Source of the DNA: an uncultured Pelagibacteraceae bacterium
GTDB taxonomy: Bacteria; Pseudomonadota; Alphaproteobacteria; Pelagibacterales; Pelagibacteraceae
NCBI GenBank assembly: GCA_902538915.1
Contig: CACBGZ010000002.1
Coordinates: 27,329-91,328, forward strand
Direction: 5' to 3'
Length of the DNA: 64,000 bases
In this document: in pieces, positions 7,684-17,142 of the stretch
Position numbering within the stretch: position 1 is the stretch's first letter
Layout: every line of letters begins with the position of its first letter
Notes under the pieces: generated by a model
Told to the model about the DNA's origin: nothing
Seen by the model: the letters and a program-made list of their open reading frames with translations, nothing else
Database searches by the model: none
Translations under genes and position numbers: made by a program

Positions 7684-8932
7684 TAGCCCTCTTTCCAATT
7701 AATCTGAAATAAATAATCATAAAACTTAGAAGTAACATGACAATAACTATTGAAACAGCAGAGCCCATCCCAATATCTGATACTGCAAAGCCTTGTTGAT
7801 AAACATTGATAGGTAAAGTTCTTGTACCTGATGCCCCACCGGTTAATAAAAAAATATCTTCAAATTTATTAAAGTTCCAAATAAACCTAATCATGAATAA
7901 AATTGAGATGATGGCTGTAATTTGAGGCAGTGTAATATGGATAAATTTTTGAATTGGACTTGCTCCATCAACTTCCGCTGCTTCATACAAACTTTGTGGT
8001 ATTGCTTGTAATCTTGCTAAAATAAAGAGAAAAGCGAGTGGGAAATAGCGCCAAATTTCAAAAAAGATAACTGTCGTTAATGCCAACCTTAATTTAAATT
8101 CAAATCCTAAAATACTCATTGTTATGTATTTTTGGCCTAATAAATTTATTGGTTGTTCAATAATATTAAAATTCACTAATAATGCATTTAAAGTTCCACT
8201 ATTAGGATCCAATAATAAAGTCCAAGTATAAGCTAAAGCAACTACAGGGCCTACATAAGGAAAAAGTAAAATACCTCGCATATAGGTTCGACCTTGAATG
8301 TTTTGATTAACTAATTGTGCTGCCAAAATTCCAAAGATAATTGCACCTACTGTGCCAAAAAAAGTGAAGTAAAATGTTGTTAAAAGTAATTCAACAAAAT
8401 TATTTTCATAAAAAACTTTTTTAAAATTTTCTAAAGTAAAATTTGTAGTCAGTAGTGGATTATCTGCTTTCCCACTTAAAATTGGTTTTTGAGATTTAAT
8501 TATTTTTTTGTCAATTATTTCACCATTGTTACTCTGAATAATTATCTCAAAATTTTCTCTATATTTTGCCTGCCAATTGCCAAAATTACAAACGATCTTT
8601 TTGGATTGAAAATTACATCTTGGATCAAGATTAATTGGTGAAACATTTGTAGGAAGTTTATCTTGAAACTGTACATTTCTTATTTCTTGAATTAACGAAC
8701 TATTTCGTAATTTATAAATAATTTTTAATTCTGATTGATTTTCTGGAATTGATTTAACAATTTTCTTTGCTCTAGGTTCTGGAATTCTAATATCTTTTAA
8801 TTCAATGTCTTTGAAACTAATCCAAACATTGGCAAATATGGGAAATAATACAATAGCAAAAACTAATAGAACTGCAGGTAAAACTAAAGTGAAAGCAGTT
8901 CTTTTTTCTAATTTTGATAATGAAACACTCAT
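7673..8932 (-). CDS. Carbohydrate ABC importer permease, MalF-like, with DUF11-like periplasmic insert
   Basis: A 419-residue permease. The EAA loop reads 'YEAAEVDGASPIQKFIHITLPQ', diagnostic of CUT1 MalF/UgpA permeases. After TM1 (about residues 12-35) there is an insert of about 110 residues before TM2. It includes 'LPTNVSPINLDPRCNFQSKK' followed by 'VCNFGNWQAKY', the strand-and-Cys pattern of DUF11-like Ig/prealbumin domains. Enterobacterial MalF also has a periplasmic domain at this point (P2) that docks the binding protein, but of a different fold. A hairpin separates it from the binding-protein gene upstream. Confidence 0.88.
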   Translation of the reverse strand: MSVSLSKLEKRTAFTLVLPAVLLVFAIVLFPIFANVWISFKDIELKDIRIPEPRAKKIVKSIPENQSELKIIYKLRNSSLIQEIRNVQFQDKLPTNVSPINLDPRCNFQSKKIVCNFGNWQAKYRENFEIIIQSNNGEIIDKKIIKSQKPILSGKADNPLLTTNFTLENFKKVFYENNFVELLLTTFYFTFFGTVGAIIFGILAAQLVNQNIQGRTYMRGILLFPYVGPVVALAYTWTLLLDPNSGTLNALLVNFNIIEQPINLLGQKYITMSILGFEFKLRLALTTVIFFEIWRYFPLAFLFILARLQAIPQSLYEAAEVDGASPIQKFIHITLPQITAIISILFMIRFIWNFNKFEDIFLLTGGASGTRTLPINVYQQGFAVSDIGMGSAVSIVIVMLLLSFMIIYFRLIGKRANEI

Positions 8933-8933
8933 A

Positions 8934-8963
8934 ATAAAAAGCGGATAATAAAATATTATCCGC
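8934..8963 (-). terminator. Intra-operon hairpin with T-tract between binding protein and permease
   Basis: On the minus strand GCGGATAATA and TATTATCCGC form a 10-bp perfect stem with a 3-base loop, followed directly by TTTTTATT. It lies between the binding-protein stop and the MalF-like start. Such partial terminators commonly leave the binding protein more abundant than the membrane subunits. Confidence 0.75.
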
Positions 8964-8981
8964 TCTTTATAAATTTATTAT

Positions 8982-10310
8982 TTAAAACTTAGCTAATTCA
9001 GCGTTAATTCTCTTAACCGCTTCATCAACTGAGATTTGATCATCAATATATTCTCTAGTGATTCTGTTTAAGAATTGAGAGTTAATGATCTTTGATGCTC
9101 GAGATAGTTCACCTTCTTTAACACCCCATCTGTTTGCAGTATCTAGACCTGCAACGATGTTATCAATAACATCTGCAGAATAAAGATCAGTTAAAGGAGC
9201 TTTTCTATCAACACCTACTGGTAATTTACTCCAAGCTTTAGTGTAAGCACTAGGATCACTCTTATTTCCTCTTCTTACTGGAAATTTTCCCTCTGGAGCA
9301 ATTCCTAATGTAGCCGTATATCCTTCACTCATAGAATACTCTATGAATTTTTTAGCTTCATCAGTGTCTGCATCCGCAGTTATTCCAAAATATCTTACAT
9401 CTGCCCAAGCAGCTCCTTTTCTATTGTTAGGTCCACTAAAATTTGTGATGAAACCTGTTTTAGAAGCTAACTCTGATGATGTTGGATCACTGTTTATTGT
9501 AGGCGGAGCAGAGTCTCTTAAACCTGCTAATTCATCCATAATAAATGGTGACCAAATAATCATTGGTGTTTTGCCAGCAAAGTATAAAGCTCTTGATTGT
9601 TTCCAGAATAATTCTCCTGGAGGACTAGCTTTAGCGATTACTTTATAAAATTCTAAAGAATTCTTTAAAGCTTTCCCTTGCTTTTTAGTTCCACCTTTTT
9701 TAACAAAATTAACTCCATTAGCTAAAAGTACATGCTCAAGCACTTGGCTCATAAAGTTTTCATCTGTTTTTGTGGCAGCTACAAAGCCAAACATGTCATT
9801 ACTTGATAATGCGTTAACTGCTTTAACTATGTTTGCATATGAAGTTGGTGGCTCTAAACCAGCTGCAGCAAATAGATCTTTTCTATAAACAACCATTTGT
9901 GTCCAGCCATCAACTGGTACAGCTGCAATTTTTCCACCCTTCTTAGCCATATTTAATGCACCCGGCGCAAATGTTTTCTTACCTAAGGATTTAACTACAG
10001 CGTTATTTGCATCTACATCTAATATGCCTGCTTCTGCCCATGGTAAAACATATTGTAGAGTGTGATAAATTACATCTGGCAGATCTCCCGCTGCTGCTGC
10101 TGCAGTAGCTCTTGTGCCAAGATCTTTTTCTTCAATAGGAATGACTTCAACTTTGATGCCTGTTTTAGCTTCAAAAGCTTTTGCCATCTCCTCTTGTTTT
10201 GCCATTCTTGCTGGTTGGACCTCTGTAGTCCAAAATTTAATATCTGCAAAACTAGTGTTAGAAATTAGAAATACTAGAGCAAATATATTAATTATGATTT
10301 TTCTAATCAT
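8982..10310 (-). CDS. Carbohydrate ABC importer periplasmic binding protein
   Basis: A 442-residue extracellular solute-binding protein family 1 member. The Sec signal peptide (MIRKIIINIFALVFLISNTSFA) precedes the mature 'DIKFWTTEVQPARMAKQEEMAKAFEAKTGIKVEV', typical of sugar-binding cluster B/D proteins. GAGGGGGAAC gives a strong ribosome site before ATG 10310. It is the first gene of the minus-strand importer operon, facing the ATPase/enzyme operon across a 139-base divergent promoter region. Ligand identity is inferred only from context (glucosylglycerate or a related glucoside). Confidence 0.88.
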   Translation of the reverse strand: MIRKIIINIFALVFLISNTSFADIKFWTTEVQPARMAKQEEMAKAFEAKTGIKVEVIPIEEKDLGTRATAAAAAGDLPDVIYHTLQYVLPWAEAGILDVDANNAVVKSLGKKTFAPGALNMAKKGGKIAAVPVDGWTQMVVYRKDLFAAAGLEPPTSYANIVKAVNALSSNDMFGFVAATKTDENFMSQVLEHVLLANGVNFVKKGGTKKQGKALKNSLEFYKVIAKASPPGELFWKQSRALYFAGKTPMIIWSPFIMDELAGLRDSAPPTINSDPTSSELASKTGFITNFSGPNNRKGAAWADVRYFGITADADTDEAKKFIEYSMSEGYTATLGIAPEGKFPVRRGNKSDPSAYTKAWSKLPVGVDRKAPLTDLYSADVIDNIVAGLDTANRWGVKEGELSRASKIINSQFLNRITREYIDDQISVDEAVKRINAELAKF

Positions 10311-10449
10311 ACGTTCCCCCTCTTATATTGTTCCTCTCTGATATTTGATTTTATCTGATGCTCGCGATTTTTTCATTGCGATAAATCTAGCAGTGTAATA
10401 AATTTTTAACAACACCAATGATTAGTCAAAATCCTTTTAAATCTCACAA
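10311..10449. promoter_or_regulatory. Divergent promoter region of the solute locus
   Basis: The 139 bases between the oppositely oriented binding-protein and ATPase genes must hold both promoters. They contain TCGCGA and two direct copies of GCGAT (10366-10382, 'GCGATTTTTTCATTGCGAT'), which stand out in this AT-rich context and could be a regulator site. No regulator gene is adjacent and no exact consensus was recognised. Confidence 0.35.
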
Positions 10450-11502
10450 ATGTCAAAAATTATTATTAAAAATTTAGAGAAATCTTTTGGTAATAATAAA
10501 GTCATTGATAATTTTAACATAGACATAAAAGATCAAGAATTTATTGTATTAGTAGGTCCGTCTGGTTGTGGAAAATCAACTTTATTAAGGATGATATCTG
10601 GACTAGAAAGTATTGACGAGGGAGAAATTTTTTTAGACGGTAAATTAATTAATAATTTAATTCCCTCTAAACGTAAAATCGCAATGGTCTTTCAATCCTA
10701 CGCTTTATATCCGCACATGAATGTTTACGAAAATATGTCTTTTGGATTAAAGATGGAAAAAATTCCAAAAGATGAGATTAACAAAAAAGTAAACCAAGCA
10801 GCTAATATACTTCAAATTCAAGATTTACTTGAAAGAAAACCAAAACAGCTTTCTGGAGGTCAAAAACAAAGGGTCGCGATTGGTAGAGCGATAACGAGAA
10901 GCCCTAAAGTTTTTTTATTTGATGAGCCCTTATCTAATCTTGATGCAGCTTTAAGATCAGAAATGAGAGTTGAAATATCTAAACTTCATAAAAAAATCAA
11001 TTCGAACATGATTTATGTAACTCACGACCAAGTCGAAGCAATGACATTAGCTGATAGAATAGTGGTCTTAAATAAAGGAATTATTGAACAATTTGGAACG
11101 CCTAATGATATTTATACAAATCCAAACAATATTTTTGTAGCTGAATTTATTGGATCTCCAAAAATGAACATTCTAAAAGTTGAAAAAAAACAAATTATTA
11201 ATTCAAACACTTTAAATTTGTTCAATAATAATATTAATTTTAGTAATCACATTTTTAAAGATGAAATTTATCTTGGTATAAGACCTGAAGATATAAGTCT
11301 TAGAGATGATCATGAGATTAAATTAGAGGTGAAAATAGAACATACAGAGAATTTAGGATTTGAAAAAATTATTCATACAAAAATTTCTGATAATGAAATC
11401 GTAATTAAATCTTCTGAAAACGTAAACAAACACTCCCTAAAAATTTCTTTCTCAAAAGATAAAGTGTTATTTTTTGACAAATCTAAAAATAGGATGAGAT
11501 AG
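10450..11502 (+). CDS. ABC importer ATPase, MalK/UgpC-like
   Basis: A 350-residue ATPase with Walker [11 protein letters not shown]-loop '[13 protein letters not shown]', signature LSGGQKQR, Walker B VFLFDEP and the H-loop '[10 protein letters not shown]'. The C-terminal region ('[10 protein letters not shown]', then '[10 protein letters not shown]') is the MalK-type TOBE/regulatory domain, slightly short. It energises the two permeases encoded divergently; splitting the ATPase from its permeases across a divergent promoter is unusual but clear here. It is followed after 5 bases by the phosphatase gene. Confidence 0.9.
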   Translation: MSKIIIKNLEKSFGNNKVIDNFNIDIKDQEFIVLVGPSGCGKSTLLRMISGLESIDEGEIFLDGKLINNLIPSKRKIAMVFQSYALYPHMNVYENMSFGLKMEKIPKDEINKKVNQAANILQIQDLLERKPKQLSGGQKQRVAIGRAITRSPKVFLFDEPLSNLDAALRSEMRVEISKLHKKINSNMIYVTHDQVEAMTLADRIVVLNKGIIEQFGTPNDIYTNPNNIFVAEFIGSPKMNILKVEKKQIINSNTLNLFNNNINFSNHIFKDEIYLGIRPEDISLRDDHEIKLEVKIEHTENLGFEKIIHTKISDNEIVIKSSENVNKHSLKISFSKDKVLFFDKSKNRMR

Positions 11503-11507
11503 ATCCG

Positions 11508-12314
11508 TTGAGAAAAAAATTTTCACTTATTATTTTTACTGATCTTGATGGCTCACTACTACATAGGGAAACCTTTAAATTTGATCCAATTAAAGATTAC
11601 ATTAAAAATCTTGTCGAAAGTGGAATAATTATAATCCCAAATTCTAGTAAAACTGAAAAAGAAATAGATAAATTCAATGAAGAACTAGGTATTAAACTTC
11701 CATATATTTCAGAGAATGGATCCTCGATACATGGATTAAATTTAATTAATTCTAATTTTCCTAATAAGATTATTCTTAGCAGAGAAAAAGAGGAGTTATT
11801 AAAAGTATTTGAGTCAAAAGTACCAGAAAATATAATAAATAAATGTCTCTTAATTTCAAAACTAGACAAAAAAAAACAGGAAAAAATATTTGGCCAGAAA
11901 GATACAAAACTTAAAGATGTTTTAGATAGAAAATATACTTTACCTTTTTTATTTACTGGAGAAAAAAAAGAGAAAAATAGATTATTAAAAATTTTAAATG
12001 CTAACTCATTAACGCTACAGGAAGGTGGACGTGTTTCAAATCTTTGTGACAATGTTGATAAAGTAAAATCTATGAACAAAGTTATTAGAATTTTAAAAAA
12101 AACCGAGGATAAAATAAAAACAATTGCAGTTGGTGATAATTATAATGATTTAGATATGCTTAAAAATAGTGATGTCCCTTGTTTAGTATTCAATGATCAA
12201 TTTAAACTTGATCAAATTAATATTGCTAATCTTGTATTTTCTAATCAGCCATCTCCAGAGGGCTGGGCTGATGTGATTAAAATGGCTCTAGCTAAATTAA
12301 ATTATAATGTCTAA
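11508..12314 (+). CDS. HAD phosphatase, mannosyl/glucosyl-3-phosphoglycerate phosphatase type
   Basis: A 268-residue HAD-IIB protein. Motif I is FTDLDGSLL (nucleophile and general acid Asp), motif II 'IIPNSSKTEKEI' and motif IV GDNYNDLDML. The sequence resembles the MPGP (YedP) group, which removes the phosphate from mannosyl- or glucosyl-3-phosphoglycerate. The next gene is the matching synthase, so the expected product is glucosylglycerate. The start is TTG at 11508, five bases after the ATPase stop; no ATG fits. The antisense 160-aa ORF here is a shadow. Confidence 0.8.
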   Translation: MRKKFSLIIFTDLDGSLLHRETFKFDPIKDYIKNLVESGIIIIPNSSKTEKEIDKFNEELGIKLPYISENGSSIHGLNLINSNFPNKIILSREKEELLKVFESKVPENIINKCLLISKLDKKKQEKIFGQKDTKLKDVLDRKYTLPFLFTGEKKEKNRLLKILNANSLTLQEGGRVSNLCDNVDKVKSMNKVIRILKKTEDKIKTIAVGDNYNDLDMLKNSDVPCLVFNDQFKLDQINIANLVFSNQPSPEGWADVIKMALAKLNYNV

Positions 12315-12322
12315 ACTTTATT

Positions 12323-13543
12323 ATGAGTGAATTTTCTCAAAATGGAATAATTTCTACCCTACACGACTTTGGAACTAGATCTACAGCCGAAATTGAAAAA
12401 GACTTATTAAAATTTTCTAAAGAGAGAAAAATGGAATTAATTTTACCTTGTCTTTATTCAGAATTAGAGGGGAATGCTTTACCAAATATTGTAGAGGAAA
12501 TCAGCAAAACAAAATATTTAGATCATATTATAGTTGGTCTTGATAAGGCGAATGAAAAGCAAGCAAAAAAAGCCTGGAAGTTTTTTAAAAAATTAAAAAC
12601 ACCCTTTTCTTTATTATGGAATGATGGACCTGCATTAAAAAAACTTGATAAAGAATTAAAGAAAAAAGATCTTTCACCGAGCGAACTTGGCAAAGGAAGA
12701 AATGTTTGGTATTGCATAGGAATGTCTATAGCAAGAGACACAGCACGATCTGTTGCTCTTCACGATTGTGATATAAAAACTTACGATAGAAGAATGCTGG
12801 CAAAACTTTTTTATCCGGTTGTAAATCCTCTTTTTAACTTTGAATTTTGTAAAGGATATTATCCAAGAATTGCCAATGGAAAGATGAATGGTCGTGTTGC
12901 AAGATTATTAGTTTTTCCATTGTTAACAGCTTTAGAGAAGACAATTGGCGCAAGTGATTACTTAGAATTTATGAAGTCTTTTAAATATCCGTTAGCCGGA
13001 GAATTTTCATTTAGACGGAACGTTTTACCTGAATTAAGAATTTCATCGGATTGGGGTATTGAAGTTGGGATTTTATCTGAGATGCAAAGAAGCTTTTCTC
13101 CACAAAATATTTGTCAGGTAGATTTAGCTGATACTTATGATCACAAACACCAGATTTTATCTAGTGATGATGAGACCAAAGGTTTATCTAGAATGTCAAT
13201 TGATATTATTAAAACATTTATAAAAAAGTTAGCAACTCAAGGAAATACTTTCAGTAGAGAAAAGTTTAGATCTCTTAAAGCAACTTATTATAGATCAGCT
13301 TTAGATTTAATCGATATCTATAGAAGTGATGCTTACATGAATGGTCTAAAATTTGACTCTCATATTGAGGAAAAAGCTGTTGAATTATTTGCAGTTAATA
13401 TTATGAAAGCAGGTGAAGCTTTTATTCTTAATCCAATGGATACACCTTTTATACCTACGTGGAGTAGAGTTAAAAGTGCAATACCAGATTTTTTATCAAG
13501 ATTAAAAGAAGTTGTTAATGAAGATAACAAAAAATATTCTTAA
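12323..13543 (+). CDS. gpgS: Glucosyl-3-phosphoglycerate synthase (GT81)
   Basis: A 406-residue family 81 glycosyltransferase. 'LPCLYSELEGNALPNI' is the nucleotide-sugar binding start, GKGRNVW and 'ALHDCDIKTYDRR' (DCD, metal-binding) form the catalytic core, and 'PLAGEFSFRR' with 'SSDWGIEVGIL' complete the acceptor site. The family joins glucose from an NDP-glucose to 3-phosphoglycerate, the first step of glucosylglycerate synthesis, a compatible solute associated with salt and nitrogen limitation. It is 8 bases after the phosphatase gene, and its stop overlaps the start of the phosphorylase gene by one base. Confidence 0.85.
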   Translation: MSEFSQNGIISTLHDFGTRSTAEIEKDLLKFSKERKMELILPCLYSELEGNALPNIVEEISKTKYLDHIIVGLDKANEKQAKKAWKFFKKLKTPFSLLWNDGPALKKLDKELKKKDLSPSELGKGRNVWYCIGMSIARDTARSVALHDCDIKTYDRRMLAKLFYPVVNPLFNFEFCKGYYPRIANGKMNGRVARLLVFPLLTALEKTIGASDYLEFMKSFKYPLAGEFSFRRNVLPELRISSDWGIEVGILSEMQRSFSPQNICQVDLADTYDHKHQILSSDDETKGLSRMSIDIIKTFIKKLATQGNTFSREKFRSLKATYYRSALDLIDIYRSDAYMNGLKFDSHIEEKAVELFAVNIMKAGEAFILNPMDTPFIPTWSRVKSAIPDFLSRLKEVVNEDNKKYS

Positions 13544-15264
13544 TGATCATTCAAAAGGATCAAAAAAAAATTATATCTATACTAAAAAAAATCTATCGAC
13601 AGATTTTAACTAAACAAAATATAGATTTATTAAAAAATGAAATAGTGCAATTAATCGAAGACTTTAATAAAAAAAATCGATTAAATAAGATAAATATCTC
13701 TGAAAAAACTTCATTAATTATTAGCTATGGAGATAATATTTATTCAAGTCAATCAAGTTCAATGAAAATTTTTCAAAAATTTTTTCAAAAAAATTTAGAA
13801 AAATTATTTGATACAATTCATTTCTTGCCCTTTTATCCCTCAAGCAGCGATAGTGGTTTTGCCGTAAAGGACCATTACCAGATTGATAGAAAAATTGGAA
13901 ATTGGTCTGATTTAAAAAAAATTTCCAAATCAAAAAAAATTATGGCTGATGTGGTTATTAACCATGCTTCAGCGAGAGGTTTATGGTTTAAAAATTTTTT
14001 AAAAAGAAAAAGACCTGGTAAAGATTATTTTTTAACAGTTAACTCAAAGTTTAATACTTCTAAAGTAGTAAGGCCAAGAGACCACAAATTACTAAAAAAA
14101 ATTAAAATTTTTGAAAAAAATGATTATCTTTGGCGTACTTTTAGTCCAGATCAAATAGATCTAAATTTTAAAAATCCCTCTGTGTTGCTAAGATTTATTA
14201 AAATTATAATCCATCTTATTAATAATGGTGTTACAATTTTTAGACTAGATGCTATTGCTTATCTATGGAAACAAAATGACACTAAGTGTATTAATTTAAG
14301 TCAAACCCATGAAATCATTAAACTTTTAAGAGTTGTAACTAGTCTTCTTAATATACAAACATTAATTATTACAGAAACAAACTTACCTGAAAAAGAAAAT
14401 TTAAGTTACTTTGGAAAAAATAATGAGGCAAATTGGGTTTATAATTTTTCTCTGCCACCGTTGTTAATTCACGCATTCCTATTTGAAAATAGCTTATATT
14501 TAAATCAATGGAGCAGAAAACTTCCATCTACAAAGCACGGAAATTGTTATCTAAATTTTATAGCTTCTCATGACGGTATAGGTATTAGGCCTACTGAGGG
14601 AATACTTAACGAAAAAACATTAAGCAGTTTCCTAAAAAGGTTAAAAAAAAATGGATCAAAATTTTCTTACAGAAAAGTTCAAAATAAATCAAAAAAAGTA
14701 TACGAAGCTAATATTACGGTTTTTGATGCATTAAAAAAATCTGATTTTGATCCAAAAGGTTTGTTTTTTTTAGAAAGGTACATCTCTGCGCACGCTATAA
14801 TGATCTCTTTTGAGGGTGTCCCAGCGGTTTATTTCAATTCTTTATTTGGTAAATCCAATGATGAAGCAAAATATATAATTACTGGGAACAATAGAGACGT
14901 TAATAGGTATAAGTGGAATTTTAATAATATTACTACAAAGCTTAGGGATAAAAAATCTAAACAAAGTATTTTCTATCGAAATATTGGAGCTTTATTAAAA
15001 ATAAAAAGAAAACAAAAAGCTTTTCATCCCAATGCCTCAAGAATTAATATCAATTTAGGATCAAAAATATTTTGTTTTAAAAGAATAAGTAAAGATAAAA
15101 AACAATCAATTATTTGTATGACTAACTTATCATCAAAGATACAAACTCCAAATTTTAAAAAAATTGGTAATCATAGGGATCTGTTAAATTCAAATTTAAA
15201 ATTTAGAGAAGGAACCTCATTAATTTTAAAACCGTTCCAAACAGTATGGTTAACAAATAACTAA
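13543..15264 (+). CDS. GH13_18 phosphorylase, probable glucosylglycerate (or sucrose) phosphorylase
   Basis: A 573-residue GH13 enzyme. 'HFLPFYPSSSDSGFAVKDH' is the sucrose-phosphorylase-type strand 1-2 region. The nucleophile Asp is in FRLDAIAYLWK, the acid/base Glu in ITETNLPE, and the transition-state Asp in 'FIASHDGIGIRPTEGIL'. 'YNFSLPPLLIHAFL' is also typical. The SHDGIGxRP version of the last motif resembles glucosylglycerate phosphorylases rather than sucrose phosphorylases. Products would be glucose 1-phosphate and glycerate. Being in one operon with the synthase and phosphatase strengthens this reading, but substrate choice needs assay. Confidence 0.8.
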   Translation: MIIQKDQKKIISILKKIYRQILTKQNIDLLKNEIVQLIEDFNKKNRLNKINISEKTSLIISYGDNIYSSQSSSMKIFQKFFQKNLEKLFDTIHFLPFYPSSSDSGFAVKDHYQIDRKIGNWSDLKKISKSKKIMADVVINHASARGLWFKNFLKRKRPGKDYFLTVNSKFNTSKVVRPRDHKLLKKIKIFEKNDYLWRTFSPDQIDLNFKNPSVLLRFIKIIIHLINNGVTIFRLDAIAYLWKQNDTKCINLSQTHEIIKLLRVVTSLLNIQTLIITETNLPEKENLSYFGKNNEANWVYNFSLPPLLIHAFLFENSLYLNQWSRKLPSTKHGNCYLNFIASHDGIGIRPTEGILNEKTLSSFLKRLKKNGSKFSYRKVQNKSKKVYEANITVFDALKKSDFDPKGLFFLERYISAHAIMISFEGVPAVYFNSLFGKSNDEAKYIITGNNRDVNRYKWNFNNITTKLRDKKSKQSIFYRNIGALLKIKRKQKAFHPNASRININLGSKIFCFKRISKDKKQSIICMTNLSSKIQTPNFKKIGNHRDLLNSNLKFREGTSLILKPFQTVWLTNN

Positions 15265-15271
15265 AATTTTT

Positions 15272-15673
15272 TTAACCTACTAATGCCTTTTCGAGATACT
15301 TTTTATCTAAATCACAATCCTTGTAGCCACGCTTAACCACATTCAAATATCTTTCTGTTGGAAACCTAAATGGAGTTTTTTCAACCATTGTATAAGTCAT
15401 TACTTTTTTTCCATTATAATTAAAATAAAATTTTTTATAAAGAACCGGAAAATCTTCATAAATATCTAATTTCTTTTCATCACTTTTAGAAATTTCGAAT
15501 AATCCTCCTGGCACAACTGAATTTTTATTCGGCTCAATATCAGCTGCGCGGTATTTGCTCCTAAAAGTCAATCTGAAGTCTTTTAAATTTATCTTTTTGA
15601 GGAAGATGCTATCTTTACATCTTTTTTTCATTTGAAAATGATGAAGATTACTGCCGTAAGCAAAATAAAGCAT
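15272..15673 (-). CDS. Gamma-glutamylcyclotransferase-like (GGCT/AIG2 fold) protein
   Basis: A 133-residue protein beginning LYFAYGSNLHHFQM, the YGSNL substrate-binding loop of GGCT-fold enzymes. 'VVPGGLFEIS' and 'KLDIYEDFPVLYKKF' follow, where the Glu (YEDFP) is in the catalytic position. The family releases 5-oxoproline from gamma-glutamyl compounds. The stop is 7 bases from the convergent phosphorylase gene, and it abuts the cinA-like gene upstream (start immediately after that stop), so the two are cotranscribed. Confidence 0.75.
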   Translation of the reverse strand: MLYFAYGSNLHHFQMKKRCKDSIFLKKINLKDFRLTFRSKYRAADIEPNKNSVVPGGLFEISKSDEKKLDIYEDFPVLYKKFYFNYNGKKVMTYTMVEKTPFRFPTERYLNVVKRGYKDCDLDKKYLEKALVG

Positions 15674-16423
15674 CTAGCGATCTACGATTTCTATTTTTTT
15701 TTCTTTAATAAATTCTAAAATTTGAGAACTACAATTATCTATTTTAGATTGATTTTCAGATCTAAGAACAACCGACACTCCTAATTTTCCTGCATGAAAA
15801 AAAGGATAGCTACCAATTTCAACATCTTGATTTTGATTTTGAACTTGTTTTAGTGATTTTGCAATTTCACTTTCTACTGTTTTAAAATTTAATGTGTGAC
15901 TTAATATAGGTTCGCCTCCAACAATTTTATTTGTTAAGCCACCTAGCATAGATTTCATTATTGAGGGCACACCTGGCAAACAAAATACATTTTTTACACT
16001 AAATCCTGGAGCACCGCTTGTAGGATTTAAGATCAATTCAGCATTTTCAGGCATCCAAGCCATTCTTTGTCTACCTTCATTAAATTCACCAGGTTGATAG
16101 TAAGATTCTAAAATTTTAAATGCCTCTTTATGTACTTCATATTTTAAACCAAAAGTTTTAGCCACAGACTCAGCGGTAATATCATCGTGAGTAGGTCCTA
16201 TCCCACCAGTTGTAAAAACATAATTATTTTCATTTCTTAAAACACTAAGGGTATCAATAATAATTTTTTCAACATCAGGTATAACTCTTACCTCATTAAC
16301 TTTTACTCCAATTGAATTTAACCAAGTTGCTAAAGTACTAGTATTAGTATCTTGTGTTCGACCAGAAAGAATTTCATTACCTATAATTAGGATCGCAGCA
16401 TTTACTTTTGTGTTTTTTGTCAT
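15674..16423 (-). CDS. CinA N-terminal-like protein (MoaB/MoCF-biosynthesis fold)
   Basis: A 249-residue COG1058 protein: 'ILIIGNEILSGRTQDTNTS', 'VFTTGGIGPTHDDITAESVA' and 'SGAPGFSVKNVFCLPGVPS' are the conserved motifs of the molybdopterin-binding-like domain. In CinA this domain acts as an ADP-ribose or nucleotide pyrophosphatase. The C-terminal NMN amidase domain of full CinA is absent, as in several alphaproteobacteria. It is divergent from sfsA; the track's longer sfsA start would overlap it, which supports the shorter start there. Confidence 0.85.
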   Translation of the reverse strand: MTKNTKVNAAILIIGNEILSGRTQDTNTSTLATWLNSIGVKVNEVRVIPDVEKIIIDTLSVLRNENNYVFTTGGIGPTHDDITAESVAKTFGLKYEVHKEAFKILESYYQPGEFNEGRQRMAWMPENAELILNPTSGAPGFSVKNVFCLPGVPSIMKSMLGGLTNKIVGGEPILSHTLNFKTVESEIAKSLKQVQNQNQDVEIGSYPFFHAGKLGVSVVLRSENQSKIDNCSSQILEFIKEKKIEIVDR

Positions 16424-16443
16424 TTTATATGTATAATTTGAAA

Positions 16444-17142
16444 ATGAAATTTACCAAGTCTTTATTAAAAGGTAAACTAATCAAAAGATACAAGCGTTTT
16501 TTTGTTGATGTTCAATTAAATAAAGAAACTGTTACGGCTCATTGTCCAAATACTGGCTCTATGAAAGGCCTTCTAGATGAAGGTAATGAGGTTTATTTAC
16601 TTAAAAATGACGATCCAAAAAGAAAATTAAAATACGGCTTAGAAATTATTAAAGCTAAAAATAATTTAGTTGGAGTTAATACTCATATGGCTAACAAGAT
16701 TGTAAATCATGGATTATCGAATAATTTAATTAAAGAATTGAATAAAAATGACTCAATTAAATCTGAGGTTTTTTATAACAAAGAAACTAGATTTGATTTC
16801 TTAGTCGAGAAAAATAAGCAAAAAAGTTTTATTGAAGTTAAAAATGTAACCCTTTTTAGAGATAAAAAAACTGCTGAATTTCCTGATGCAATTACAACAA
16901 GAGGCTCTAAACATCTTCTTACCCTTATTGATGCCATAAAAAAAGGGTATAAAACATATTTAATATTCCTGGTTCAAATTCAAAATATGGAATATTTTAA
17001 AATAGCTAAAGATATTGATGATGAATACCATAAGAATTATTTGAAAGCTAAAAAAGCAGGTGTTAATTTTTTAGCTTATAGGTGTAAAATTAATTCAAAA
17101 GAAATTTTAATAGAAAAGAAATTAAAAATTATTAATGGCTGA
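16444..17142 (+). CDS. sfsA: SfsA family protein (sugar fermentation stimulation homologue)
   Basis: The motifs 'VTAHCPNTGSMKGLLDEGNEV', 'FLVEKNKQKSFIEVKNVTLF' (E-x-K nuclease-like) and 'FPDAITTRGSKHLLTL' identify SfsA, a family with an OB-like and a restriction-endonuclease-like domain. It was first described as a DNA-binding regulator of maltose genes, and its true activity is unsettled. I start at ATG 16444 (MKFTKSLLKGKLIKRYKRF), the usual family start; the track start at 16408 adds a non-conserved stretch that overlaps the divergent gene. It overlaps map by 8 bases. Confidence 0.88.
   Translation: MKFTKSLLKGKLIKRYKRFFVDVQLNKETVTAHCPNTGSMKGLLDEGNEVYLLKNDDPKRKLKYGLEIIKAKNNLVGVNTHMANKIVNHGLSNNLIKELNKNDSIKSEVFYNKETRFDFLVEKNKQKSFIEVKNVTLFRDKKTAEFPDAITTRGSKHLLTLIDAIKKGYKTYLIFLVQIQNMEYFKIAKDIDDEYHKNYLKAKKAGVNFLAYRCKINSKEILIEKKLKIING

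Noticed and set aside
9343-9648. 101-aa plus-strand ORF
   Set aside because: Antisense to the importer binding protein; no recognisable domain and overlapped by other shadows in that gene.
11597-12079. 160-aa minus-strand ORF
   Set aside because: It is antisense to the HAD phosphatase whose catalytic motifs are clear; low-complexity Phe/Ser composition typical of an AT-rich shadow frame.
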